Assembly: GCA_934725105.1 (NCBI GenBank)
Contig: CAKVBD010000019.1
Coordinates: 1 to 43,969, forward strand
Length of the DNA stretch: 43,969 bases
DNA from: an uncultured Bulleidia sp.
GTDB taxonomy: Bacteria; Bacillota_I; Bacilli_A; Erysipelotrichales; Erysipelotrichaceae
Reading direction: 5' to 3'
Shown piece after piece: positions 1 to 8,356 of this stretch (position 1 is the stretch's first letter; each line of letters starts with the position of its first letter). Made by a program: the position numbers and the translations under genes. The notes beneath the pieces are model-generated. The model had not been told where the DNA came from. It saw only the letters and a list, made by a program, of their open reading frames with translations, and did no database searches.

Positions 1-2
1 AT

Positions 3-74
3 ATTATCCCGAATTTGTCTTGATTTTCTATAGAGAAAACCTGTTTTTTCGGGATAATACATAATTCGGGATAA
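3..74. repeat. Inverted and direct repeats of TTCGGGATAA in the rpoD leader
   Basis: ATTATCCCGAA at 3-13 is the exact reverse complement of TTCGGGATAAT at 48-58, and a third copy, TTCGGGATAA, stands at 65-74 in direct orientation. The 11-bp arms are separated by 34 bases. Seen directly. This could be an operator for a dimeric regulator, or alternative RNA stems in which one left arm pairs with either right arm. I do not recognise the motif. Confidence 0.55.
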
Positions 75-89
75 GTGGTGTGAGAGGTC

Positions 90-110
90 GGGGATTTAAT
101 CAAAATCCCC
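90..110. other. Perfect 8-bp hairpin without T-tract
   Basis: GGGGATTT (90-97) pairs perfectly with AAATCCCC (103-110) around a 5-base loop. No T-run follows on either side, so it is not a typical intrinsic terminator. It lies about 60 bases upstream of the rpoD -10 element and could be a transcript-end stabiliser for an upstream gene or a protein site. Confidence 0.4.
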
Positions 111-170
111 TCCTACTCGATTGATTCATCAATTCTTAAGAAGAGTATTTAGAAGATATTGTGCTTGCCA

Positions 171-179
171 TGTTATAAT
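171..179 (+). promoter_or_regulatory. Extended -10 promoter of rpoD
   Basis: TG-T-TATAAT at 171-179 is a perfect extended -10 element. No good -35 is seen 17 bases upstream. Transcription would start near 186, giving a leader of about 38 nt that contains the GGAGGG ribosome binding site at 211-216. Confidence 0.7.
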
Positions 180-223
180 TGCATGGAAATCGAGTTTTTT
201 ACAAGCTAATGGAGGGTACAATT

Positions 224-1348
224 ATGCCTGCAAAGAATTACAAATCATTAGAAGAGATTAAACAATATCTTTTAGAACAATCCAAAAAAGAAAATGAAAT
301 CAATGAAAAGGATGTCATTGATATAGCTACAAAAAATCATTTGAGTGAAGATGAGGAAGAAGATCTATTCAATTGGATTCAGGAGAATGATGAAATCTTA
401 ATGTCAGGGGAAGATGAAGAAGATGAGCTAGATGAAGAGGATGAGGAAGAGGATGAAGAAAATGAGGAAGAAGATTCTGAAGAAACTTCATCTCAAGTAG
501 AACGTAAGAAATCATTTGATTCAATGAAAGCATATCTTCAAGAAATTGGTGCTGTTGATCGTTTGAGCCCGGAAGAAGAAATTGAAATTGGCAGAAGAGC
601 TGCACAAGGTGATCCTGAAGCAAAAGAAATCATGATCAATGCGAATTTGAGACTTGTCGTTGCAATGGCTAGAAAGTTCTTGAATCGTGGATTGTCTTAT
701 CAGGATTTGATTCAGGAAGGAAATATCGGATTGATGAGAGCTGTAGAGAAGTTTGATCCAGATAAAGGATTCCGTTTTTCTACATATGCTACCTGGTGGA
801 TTCGTCAGTCTTTAACGCGTGCTATTGCTGACCAGTCAAGAGATATTCGTATTCCAGTGCACACAACAGAACAAATCTATAAAATCAAAAAGATTCAACG
901 TGAATTATTCCAGGAGTTCAATCGTGAACCAACACCGGAAGAAATCGCTGAAAAGATTCCTGGCATGGATGCAGCGAAAGTAACAGATTTATTGTCTGTA
1001 TCACAGGATACAATTTCTTTAGAATCTCCTACAGGAGATGAAGAAGATAGTACTTTAGGTGATTTTATCAAAGATGATTCTATTAAAGGACCAGAAGATG
1101 TTTTTAAGAGTGAAGCTTTGAAAGATCAAATTGATAAAGTATTGAAAGAATTACCTGAAAGAGAAGAAGCAATTGTTCGTATGCGTTTTGGGTTAGATGG
1201 CACAGGAACAGTGAAAACTTTAGATGAAGTTGGTAAAATATATGGGATTACTAAGGAAAGAGTCCGTCAGATTGAAAATAAAGCGATGAGAAGATTGAAA
1301 ATGATCATCAAGACAAAAGAAGAATATACGGACTTAGATGAGGAGTGA
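224..1348 (+). CDS. rpoD: Primary RNA polymerase sigma factor (sigma-70/SigA)
   Basis: This is the housekeeping sigma factor that directs core RNA polymerase to promoters. The frame is open from a TTG at 179, but that codon overlaps the -10 element. The ATG at 224, 7 bases after GGAGGG, is the better start and gives 374 residues, normal for Firmicute SigA. Region 1.1-like sequence fills residues 1-60. An extremely acidic Asp/Glu tract occupies about residues 63-87. Region 1.2 begins with SFDSMKAYLQEIG. Region 2 follows with NLRLVVAMARKF, the core-binding and -10 segment DLIQEGNIGLMRAVEKFD and the melting motif TYATWWIRQ. Region 3 follows, and region 4.2 has the helix-turn-helix TLDEVGKIYGITKERVRQIE. 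It is 3 bases upstream of prfA and probably co-transcribed with it. Identity is certain; the start is well supported. Confidence 0.97.
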   Translation: MPAKNYKSLEEIKQYLLEQSKKENEINEKDVIDIATKNHLSEDEEEDLFNWIQENDEILMSGEDEEDELDEEDEEEDEENEEEDSEETSSQVERKKSFDSMKAYLQEIGAVDRLSPEEEIEIGRRAAQGDPEAKEIMINANLRLVVAMARKFLNRGLSYQDLIQEGNIGLMRAVEKFDPDKGFRFSTYATWWIRQSLTRAIADQSRDIRIPVHTTEQIYKIKKIQRELFQEFNREPTPEEIAEKIPGMDAAKVTDLLSVSQDTISLESPTGDEEDSTLGDFIKDDSIKGPEDVFKSEALKDQIDKVLKELPEREEAIVRMRFGLDGTGTVKTLDEVGKIYGITKERVRQIENKAMRRLKMIIKTKEEYTDLDEE

Positions 1349-1351
1349 GGA

Positions 1352-2425
1352 ATGGACGCAGTAAGGGAAAAACTAATTGAATTAGAGAAGCAATATAATG
1401 AAATCAGTAATCAGCTGATTAGTGATGAAGTCATTTCGAATCCTAGAAAGATTACAAAGCTTTCTAAGGAACAGGCACAGTTGAGTGGTTCTGTAGAAGC
1501 CTGGCATGAATTACAGGATTTGGATTCTAGAATCATGCAGGCAGAAGAAATGCTTGCAGAAGAAGATCCTGAAATGAAGGAAATGGCACAGATTGAATTG
1601 GATGAGTGTGTTCCTGAAAGAGAAGCACTTTTAGAGAAGATTCAAAAGATGTTGATTCCTAGAGATCCTGAAGATGGCAATGATGTCATTATGGAAATCA
1701 GAGGTGGTGCTGGAGGAGATGAAGGCAACATCTTTGCGGGTGACTTGTATCGTATGTATACAAGATATGCGGAAAGTCAGGGCTGGAAAGTACAAGTCAT
1801 GGAAGCTTCTGTTTCTGAAGCTGGTGGCTTTTCTCAGATTGTATTCTCTATCAAGGGTACAGATGTGTATAAGGCATTGAAATGGGAATCTGGTGTTCAT
1901 AGAGTACAGAGAGTTCCTAAGACAGAAACACAGGGTAGAATTCATACTTCTACTGCGACTGTTTTGTGTCAGCCTGAAATTGAAGAAGAAGATTTTGAAT
2001 TAGATATGAATGATCTGACATTTGAAACGCATAGAGCGAGTGGTGCCGGTGGTCAGCATATCAATAAGACAGATAGTGCTGTTAGAATTGTACATATTCC
2101 TACAGGTATTACTGTTAACTGTCAGGAAGGCAGATCTCAGATTGAAAATAGAGAAACTGCAATTCGTATCATTCGTGCTAGAGTATATGAAGAAATGCAG
2201 AAGGAAAAAGAAGAAGCTGCTGGTAAGGAAAGAAGAGCGAAGATCGGTACAGGTGATAGAAGTGAAAAAATCAGAACCTACAACTATCCTCAGAACCGTG
2301 TAACGGATCATAGAATTCATTTTTCTGTAAACCACTTGGATCAGATCATGGAAGGAAAGCTTCAGGAAGTGATTGATGCTTTACAGGCAGAAGAAGAAAG
2401 AAGAAAGTTAGAGGTTTCTGAATGA
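1352..2425 (+). CDS. prfA: Peptide chain release factor 1
   Basis: RF1 recognises UAA and UAG stop codons on the ribosome and triggers peptide release. The 357-residue length is typical. The catalytic GGQ motif is at residues 233-235 (context SGAGGQHINKTDSAVR). The codon-reading tripeptide is PKT at 189-191, in the RF1 P-x-T form and not the SPF of RF2. The start lies 3 bases after the rpoD stop, with the purine-rich end of rpoD serving as ribosome binding site. It overlaps prmC by 4 bases (ATGA), the usual pairing, because PrmC methylates the glutamine of GGQ. Nothing unusual is seen. Confidence 0.97.
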   Translation: MDAVREKLIELEKQYNEISNQLISDEVISNPRKITKLSKEQAQLSGSVEAWHELQDLDSRIMQAEEMLAEEDPEMKEMAQIELDECVPEREALLEKIQKMLIPRDPEDGNDVIMEIRGGAGGDEGNIFAGDLYRMYTRYAESQGWKVQVMEASVSEAGGFSQIVFSIKGTDVYKALKWESGVHRVQRVPKTETQGRIHTSTATVLCQPEIEEEDFELDMNDLTFETHRASGAGGQHINKTDSAVRIVHIPTGITVNCQEGRSQIENRETAIRIIRARVYEEMQKEKEEAAGKERRAKIGTGDRSEKIRTYNYPQNRVTDHRIHFSVNHLDQIMEGKLQEVIDALQAEEERRKLEVSE

Positions 2426-3273
2426 CAACTTTCTCTAGTATTGTTAGAAAATATGAAAAGCTTTGTGACAACAAGGATATTCCTTGTGAAACTGTGATGG
2501 CGTATTTGACAGAGTTGTCACAAAGGGAAAGATATGATTTATATCTTCATTATGAAGATGAAATGCCAGAAGAATTGGAAAAGGAATTTGAAGCTGGTAT
2601 GGATAGAATCTTGCATTATGAACCAATGGAACATGTTCTTGGATATTCCTGGTTCTATGGTTACAAGATGATTGTAAATGAAGATGTATTGATTCCTCGT
2701 CCTGAGACGGAAGAGTTGTGTGCAAATATTCTTGCGAGAATGGATGAATGGTTTGTAGATAACAAATCGATTGCATGTGCGGATGTTGGTACAGGCAGTG
2801 GTGCAATTGCGATTGTATTGGCTAAGGAAGAACCTAAAGTGCATATGATGGCTACGGATATCAGTGAAGAAGCTGTTGTGACTGCGAAAAAGAATGCGGA
2901 GAACAATGAAGCTGACATTGAATTTGTGACTGGTGATATGTTGCAGCCTTTGATTGAAAAAGGTATCAAGCTAGATGTGTTGGTATCCAATCCTCCATAT
3001 ATTCCTCAGGAAGAAGTAATGGAAAAGAGTGTTGTTGATTTTGAACCTCATGTTGCATTATTTGGTGGAGAAGATGGATTGAAGTTCTATCGTGAAATCT
3101 TTAAGAATTGTAAAAAGGTTTTGAAAGAAAAAGCATTTATGGCTTTTGAAATGGGCTGGGATCAAAGAGAAAGAATGTCTAAGCTTGTTGAGGAAATGCT
3201 TCCTGGATGTGAGTATGAAATACTGAAAGACATGAATGGCAAGGATAGAATGTTGTTTGTGTATTTTAAGTGA
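2422..3273 (+). CDS. prmC: Release factor glutamine methyltransferase
   Basis: This SAM-dependent enzyme N5-methylates the GGQ glutamine of release factors. It has 283 residues: a helical N-terminal substrate-binding domain (about 1-85), the SAM-binding motif DVGTGSGAIA at 121-130, and the catalytic NPPY at 190-193 that accepts the glutamine amide. The fIPRPETE-type motif before the Rossmann domain (IPRPETEEL, 91-99) is also present. Translation is coupled to prfA through an ATGA overlap. It marks the right end of the housekeeping block; base composition changes abruptly after its stop codon. Confidence 0.96.
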   Translation: MTTFSSIVRKYEKLCDNKDIPCETVMAYLTELSQRERYDLYLHYEDEMPEELEKEFEAGMDRILHYEPMEHVLGYSWFYGYKMIVNEDVLIPRPETEELCANILARMDEWFVDNKSIACADVGTGSGAIAIVLAKEEPKVHMMATDISEEAVVTAKKNAENNEADIEFVTGDMLQPLIEKGIKLDVLVSNPPYIPQEEVMEKSVVDFEPHVALFGGEDGLKFYREIFKNCKKVLKEKAFMAFEMGWDQRERMSKLVEEMLPGCEYEILKDMNGKDRMLFVYFK

Positions 3274-3355
3274 AAATTATATTTTAAACATGTAATTTTG
3301 CATAGCTTAGTCATAAAAACTGAGAAGGGTGAGTTAACTTAGTGTCTAAAAGAAA

Positions 3356-3384
3356 TTGAAATAGACAAAGTTTACGATTATATT
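3356..3384 (+). promoter_or_regulatory. Candidate promoter abutting the acyltransferase start
   Basis: TTGAAA (3356-3361) and TATATT (3379-3384) are separated by 17 bases, a good sigma-70 match. Only 5 bases separate the -10 from the ATG at 3390, so the transcript would begin at or next to the start codon. No Shine-Dalgarno sequence precedes that ATG. In such AT-rich DNA a chance match is possible. Confidence 0.4.
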
Positions 3385-3389
3385 ATGAA

Positions 3390-4481
3390 ATGAATATGAT
3401 TCAAAATGAAAAATGTATATTAAATTGTAGTAATAAAAAATATTGGAATATTGTTAAAGGAGTGGGAATATCATGCATTGTTTTAGGACATACTAATGAG
3501 TTTTTTGCTCGCTTTGTGTATTTATTTCATTTAATTGTATTTTTTTTCTTATCCGGATATTTTTATTCAGAAAAAAAATATGGAGATAATTTAACTGGTT
3601 TAATTGTAGAAAGAACAAAAAAGAATTGGATTAAGTATGTTGGCTTTTCGTGCTTTTTTGTTGTTATTCATAATATTTTGCTAAGAAAAGGATTAATTCT
3701 TAATGGAATAGAATTTTCTAAAAAAGATATTTTAATCAATATAATCAATTCGTTCTTTTTTGAATCAACAGAAATAATGTGTGGAGCACTTTGGTTTATT
3801 CCAGTTCAAATATTTGCAGTAATTTTATTAGGATTTATAATCTTTTTTTCGCGAAGAATAAATAAAAGCTATAATGGATCAAAAGATATAATAATTATAA
3901 TATTTACTGTTCTTTTAGGCGGTGTAGGAGTATATTTTGCAAGAGAAAATGAATATATTCACCTTCATGTTCAAACATCCTTTCTTGTGTTGCCATTTAT
4001 GATGTTCGGCTATTATTTTAGGAAATTAACTAATTTTGATAATCTTCTTAAGATAGTTCCATGTATTGTTGCATTTATTTTTCTTGTTAAATGTGCATAT
4101 ATTGATAATAATTTAATTGAATTGTCAGTTAACCAAATTGGAAAATTACATATGTTTTATTTAATCTCAATATTAGGAATATATTTGGTTCTATATATTT
4201 CAAAATTAATATATTTATCTCCCATTATTTCTAATGTTTTTTCTTTTTTTGGAGAACACTCATTTGAAATTATGGCATCACATTTTTTTGTGATAAAGTC
4301 TATAGACTTAATTGTTGCTAAAATTTACTCAATTGCTGATTCTGCAACTTATGGAGTGTTTCCGTATGCTTTTTCAAATCTTTGGCCAATATACTTGGTG
4401 TGCTCTTTGCTATTGCCATCATTATTATTTAAATACTTTAAAAACATTAAAATAAGTAGTATTTTCCAAAACGAAAAATAG
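3390..4481 (+). CDS. Membrane acyltransferase family 3 (probable O-acetyltransferase)
   Basis: A 363-residue polytopic protein of the Acyl_transf_3 (OafA/WecH-like) family. These enzymes move acyl groups, usually acetyl, from the cytoplasm onto sugars of surface polymers. The N-terminal signature is visible: GVGISCIVLGHT with the conserved histidine, then LFHLIVFFFLSGYFY. About ten hydrophobic helices follow, ending in a short basic tail. There is no clear ribosome binding site; ATG 3390 and ATG 3396 are both possible starts. Composition is far more AT-rich than prmC: hand counts give about 17-22 % GC in single lines here against 45 % at 2761-2820. This suggests recent acquisition. Its likely substrate is the polysaccharide made by the downstream genes. 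Family assignment is good; the acetyl donor and acceptor are inferred. Confidence 0.75.
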   Translation: MNMIQNEKCILNCSNKKYWNIVKGVGISCIVLGHTNEFFARFVYLFHLIVFFFLSGYFYSEKKYGDNLTGLIVERTKKNWIKYVGFSCFFVVIHNILLRKGLILNGIEFSKKDILINIINSFFFESTEIMCGALWFIPVQIFAVILLGFIIFFSRRINKSYNGSKDIIIIIFTVLLGGVGVYFARENEYIHLHVQTSFLVLPFMMFGYYFRKLTNFDNLLKIVPCIVAFIFLVKCAYIDNNLIELSVNQIGKLHMFYLISILGIYLVLYISKLIYLSPIISNVFSFFGEHSFEIMASHFFVIKSIDLIVAKIYSIADSATYGVFPYAFSNLWPIYLVCSLLLPSLLFKYFKNIKISSIFQNEK

Positions 4482-4543
4482 TGATTGGATAAATTATTAA
4501 AATAGAATATTATATAAAACGTTATTGTTAAGGGAGAGATAGA

Positions 4544-6514
4544 ATGAAAAATGATTATGAGTCAGATAAGACAATAGAAACGAAATATCGTAAATCCTAT
4601 GAAGAGTATATTGAACCGTTTGAACAAAAGATTGATTTTGAACATGCATATAAAGATAACCAAACATTAATAAAAAATTTAATTTATCAAAAAAGTGTTT
4701 TAATAGAGCAACAAATAATATTGCAGAAAGAAAATAATGATTTAAAAGAGAAAATAATTTCTTTGGATTCACAGAAAAGTAAGGAAATTGATAGTTTAAA
4801 TAAGCAGTTAACAGAAACTGCTAAAGCTTATAACGATATAAAAAATTCACATTTTTGGGGAATAACTTTACCATTTCAAAGATTGATAGATTTATTTCAC
4901 AAAAAAAGAGAGAATAAAGAAGTATTGAACACTGCTGATGAAAATTCTAAAGTAAAATTAGCAGAACTTTTAAAGAAAAAAAATAAAATAAATATTTTAG
5001 CAACAAAGCACACAAATTATATTGCAAAGCTATTGAAAAAAGATATTGAAAAACTTGGAATAGTAACTTTAATAATTGAAGATGAACCTAAAGAATATGA
5101 AGATTGTCTTTATATTGTAGTATGTCCACAAATGTTTAAAAAACTTCCTAAATCTTATATTGCTTATCAGATGGAACAGACAGTATCATCACGTTGGTTT
5201 ACAGAAGAATATGATAAAAGATTGGCGAATGCATATGCGATATTTGATTATTCAATAAACAATATTGAATATTTCAAAAAAAATAATAAAGATTATTCAA
5301 AAAATTTATATTATGTTCCAATAGATTCTTTTGATGGATTTGAAATAAATAATGAATCATACGAGTATGATGTAGCTTTTTATGGTGATCCAAATTCAGC
5401 AAGAAGGAATTTTTTGTTGCAAGCATTAAAGAAGAATTTTAAAGTCAAAATTATTTCAGAAGTATTTGGAGATGCACTGTATAAAGAACTAAGTAAAGCA
5501 AAAGTTATTGTGAATTTGCATTATTACAAAAATGCTTTGTTGGAGACGACTAGGTTATATGAAACTTTGTCATTAGGCAGGTCAATAATAGTATCAGAAA
5601 AAAGTAAAGATGTAGATGAAGATTTGAGAATCCAAGACAAAATTGATTTTGTTGATACAGGTGATGTTAATGAACTTGTAGAACATATTAAATTTTGGTT
5701 GGAAAACGAAGATGAGAGAATAAAAAAAGTGAAAGAAAATAATGGAAAATTGAAAGATATTAATGCTTTTACATTTTTCTTCTATCGCTTTTTGCTAGCA
5801 GAAGATGTCATTTCTTTTGATAGTTTTTATGATTTAGCTGGATCGTATATTTCATTTAAAAATGATAGGATTTGTTTATCTTTACCAGAAGATGTAGAAA
5901 GAAGAAAATCTTTTGATAAAGAAAATGAATATAACTTTGAATACTTTCCTGCATTAAGACATTCTGAAGGCTGGGTTGGCTGTGGTATGAGCTATAAATT
6001 CATTATGAAGAAAGCTAAAGAACAGCAGTTTGATTCAGTTACAGTTTGTGAGGATGATGTTTTGTTCCCTGAAAATTTTAAAGAAAGATATAAAATATGT
6101 TTAGACTATCTTGAAAAAAATAAATCATGGAATGTTTTTCAAGGTTTGATGGCAGATTTGGATGTTGTAGAAATTAGCGATGTTGAAAAAAATAAAGGAA
6201 ATATATTTGTTTCTTTAAATCGCATGATTAGTATGGTATTTAATACGTACAGAAAAGAAGTATATGATTTGTTAATTGATTGGGATGAGACAAATAGGGA
6301 TGTTCAAAATAATACAATAGATAGAGCATTAGAAAATATAAATTTAAAAATTATTACTGTAGTTCCTTTCTTGGTAGGACATAAGGAAGAATTAACTTCA
6401 TCTATCTGGAAGTTTAATAACAGTCAATATTCTCCTTTGATTTCAGAGAGTGAAAGCAGATTAAAATGTATTTCTGAGAAATATTTAATTAAGAAGGAAA
6501 AAGAATTGGAATGA
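4544..6514 (+). CDS. Fused glycosyltransferase: coiled coil, GT-B/CgeB-like and GT25-like domains (copy 1)
   Basis: 656 residues. Residues about 40-95 are a charged coiled coil ending in an FWGITLPFQ motif. About 145-420 resemble a CgeB-type GT-B glycosyltransferase, with the donor-site-like segment LLETTRLYETLSLGRSIIV. From about 440 to 640 lies a GT25-like domain: RICLSLPEDVERR, then GWVGCGMSYKFIMKKA, then CEDDVLFPE near residue 500 with the acidic EDD metal/nucleotide motif. It is the paralogue of the next gene, with the same domain order. The ribosome binding site GGGAG is suitably placed before ATG 4544. The gene is unusually AT-rich apart from a stretch around 5941-6060, which is host-like and strongly resembles the paralogue. 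Sugar specificity cannot be read. It presumably adds sugars to the exported polysaccharide. Confidence 0.72.
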   Translation: MKNDYESDKTIETKYRKSYEEYIEPFEQKIDFEHAYKDNQTLIKNLIYQKSVLIEQQIILQKENNDLKEKIISLDSQKSKEIDSLNKQLTETAKAYNDIKNSHFWGITLPFQRLIDLFHKKRENKEVLNTADENSKVKLAELLKKKNKINILATKHTNYIAKLLKKDIEKLGIVTLIIEDEPKEYEDCLYIVVCPQMFKKLPKSYIAYQMEQTVSSRWFTEEYDKRLANAYAIFDYSINNIEYFKKNNKDYSKNLYYVPIDSFDGFEINNESYEYDVAFYGDPNSARRNFLLQALKKNFKVKIISEVFGDALYKELSKAKVIVNLHYYKNALLETTRLYETLSLGRSIIVSEKSKDVDEDLRIQDKIDFVDTGDVNELVEHIKFWLENEDERIKKVKENNGKLKDINAFTFFFYRFLLAEDVISFDSFYDLAGSYISFKNDRICLSLPEDVERRKSFDKENEYNFEYFPALRHSEGWVGCGMSYKFIMKKAKEQQFDSVTVCEDDVLFPENFKERYKICLDYLEKNKSWNVFQGLMADLDVVEISDVEKNKGNIFVSLNRMISMVFNTYRKEVYDLLIDWDETNRDVQNNTIDRALENINLKIITVVPFLVGHKEELTSSIWKFNNSQYSPLISESESRLKCISEKYLIKKEKELE

Positions 6515-6523
6515 TGGTGTTCA

Positions 6524-8356
6524 ATGTTGAAAAAAGAAGATCAAAAAGATTATGAAATTAATTTTCAAAGAAAAATAATAAATGATAAAGATTCTTATAT
6601 TTTTTCATTGAGAAAACAAGTGGAAGATCTTTCTCAAAAACTTGAAGATAAAACTATTGAAAATCAACTAACTAAAAATGCTTATATGGAAATGAGCGAA
6701 TCAAAGTTCTGGAAAATGACATTGCCATTACAGAACATGATGGATAAGATTCGCTCTTTTCGTCATGAAGAAGTGGTTGTTGATGAAAATGTACCTGTGG
6801 ATAAACATTTGATTGAAAAAGGGAATCATGTTTTGATTCTTTCTACGGAATCTGCATTGTTCTATTGTTCGAATATACAGAAACAATTGGAGCATTTTGG
6901 TGCACAATGTGAAATTCTGAAGGAAGAGCCTGTAGAGTATTTGGATGCATTGTATTTTGTTGTGTGTGATGAACAATGGGAACAGCTGCCAAAAAAATAT
7001 ATTGCAATCCAAGTGGAAGATGTTTGTACAAATACATCATTTTCACAGAAGTATCTGGATCAGTTGCTTGGTGCAATTGCTGTTTTTGACTGTTCTACAA
7101 TGAATATTCAATACTTTAAATCGCATTCTTCTTATGGTAATCGTTTCTATTATGTTCCTGCTGATTTTCAATTGTTGGATCAACAAGATACAGATGAAGA
7201 GATGATTGATGTTTTGTGTGTTGGAAATGAGAATAGTCCTAGATGCAAAGCATGGATCCAGGAAGTATCAAAATACTGGAATGTTTGTTTTGTAGATCCA
7301 AGTTTGATCAGAGATTCTGAATTTGTTGAAAAAGTGAAGCAGTCTAAAATTGTTTTGAATCTGCATGCTTTTGATGCATCGATATTAGAGACATCTCATT
7401 TATATGAAATTCTTTCTTATGGTAATGCTATTTTGATTTCTGAAAGCAGTGTTGATTCATATGAAGAAGATCGTTTGAAAGATATTGTTACGTGGGTAAA
7501 GCCATCTAACTATACAGATACAATTTCTAAGATAACTTATTGGCTGGAAAATGATGAAGTGAGAAAAAAACAGATTCATAAGAATTGTGAATTATTAAAA
7601 GCTAAGAAAAATGATTTTGCATATTATTTTTATCGTTTTTTGTTAGCTTTTGACTGTATTTCTTTTGATGAATTCTATGAGTGTGTTGGAAATTATATAT
7701 CCTTTGGTAATTCTCGTATTTGCTTGTCATTGCCTGAAGATGTTGAAAGAAGAAATGCATTTCAGAAAGATAATCGATTTGGATTTGAATTGTTTGCTGG
7801 ATTGCGTCATACAAGAGGATGGACTGGTTGCGGCTTGAGCTACAAGTTCATTATGAAAAAAGCTAAGGAACAAGGACTTTCTGACATATTAATTTGTGAA
7901 GATGATGTTTTATTCCCTGAAGATTTTGATGCTAGATTTTCAAATGTGATGCAATATTTAGATACGCATAATGACTGGGATGTATTCCAGGGTGTTATTG
8001 CGGATGTTGGAAATGTTGAAATTCAAAACGTTGAAGAATGTAATGAAGAAATGATTGTGTATTTAAATCATATGGTCAGTATGGTTTTTAACTATTACAA
8101 GAGTCACATGTTTGATCGTGTCATTTCATGGGATGAAAAAGATGCAAATCAGTTAGCCAATACAATTGATCGTGCTTTGGAATCGAAAGATTTGAAAGTT
8201 GTAACGACAGTTCCATTTCTTGTTGGACATAAAGAAGATTTGAAATCCACAATATGGGGATTTGAAAATACGGAATATACAGACTGGATTCATCGCAGCA
8301 GTGAGAAGCTGCAGAAGCTGGTCACTGATTTTAAAGAAGGAGAAAAGCATGATTAA
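6524..8356 (+). CDS. Fused glycosyltransferase: coiled coil, GT-B/CgeB-like and GT25-like domains (copy 2)
   Basis: 610 residues, paralogous along its length to the preceding gene, from which it is separated by 9 bases. It has an N-terminal coiled coil, then SKFWKMTLPLQNMM, then a GT-B-like region (about 100-385) with ILETSHLYEILSYGNAILI. A GT25-like domain follows from about residue 398: RICLSLPEDVERR, GWTGCGLSYKFIMKKA, and CEDDVLFPED near 458. The final VPFLVGHKE block is shared with copy 1. The first 150 bases have the extreme AT composition of the upstream patch (13 % GC at 6541-6600); after about 6700 composition is normal (38 % at 6721-6780). This suggests a recombination junction inside the gene. 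The ribosome binding site is weak, so translation may be coupled. Function is inferred from fold motifs only. Confidence 0.72.
   Translation: MLKKEDQKDYEINFQRKIINDKDSYIFSLRKQVEDLSQKLEDKTIENQLTKNAYMEMSESKFWKMTLPLQNMMDKIRSFRHEEVVVDENVPVDKHLIEKGNHVLILSTESALFYCSNIQKQLEHFGAQCEILKEEPVEYLDALYFVVCDEQWEQLPKKYIAIQVEDVCTNTSFSQKYLDQLLGAIAVFDCSTMNIQYFKSHSSYGNRFYYVPADFQLLDQQDTDEEMIDVLCVGNENSPRCKAWIQEVSKYWNVCFVDPSLIRDSEFVEKVKQSKIVLNLHAFDASILETSHLYEILSYGNAILISESSVDSYEEDRLKDIVTWVKPSNYTDTISKITYWLENDEVRKKQIHKNCELLKAKKNDFAYYFYRFLLAFDCISFDEFYECVGNYISFGNSRICLSLPEDVERRNAFQKDNRFGFELFAGLRHTRGWTGCGLSYKFIMKKAKEQGLSDILICEDDVLFPEDFDARFSNVMQYLDTHNDWDVFQGVIADVGNVEIQNVEECNEEMIVYLNHMVSMVFNYYKSHMFDRVISWDEKDANQLANTIDRALESKDLKVVTTVPFLVGHKEDLKSTIWGFENTEYTDWIHRSSEKLQKLVTDFKEGEKHD

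Noticed and set aside
90..110. Intrinsic terminator before rpoD
   Set aside because: The stem is perfect but no T-run follows on either strand.
179..223. TTG at 179 as start of rpoD
   Set aside because: It overlaps the last base of the -10 element and lacks a ribosome binding site; ATG 224 has GGAGGG at proper spacing.
8262..8348. Upstream extension of the GT2 gene into the preceding gene
   Set aside because: It would overlap the paralogue by almost 100 bases; ATG 8349 with AAGGAG is better.
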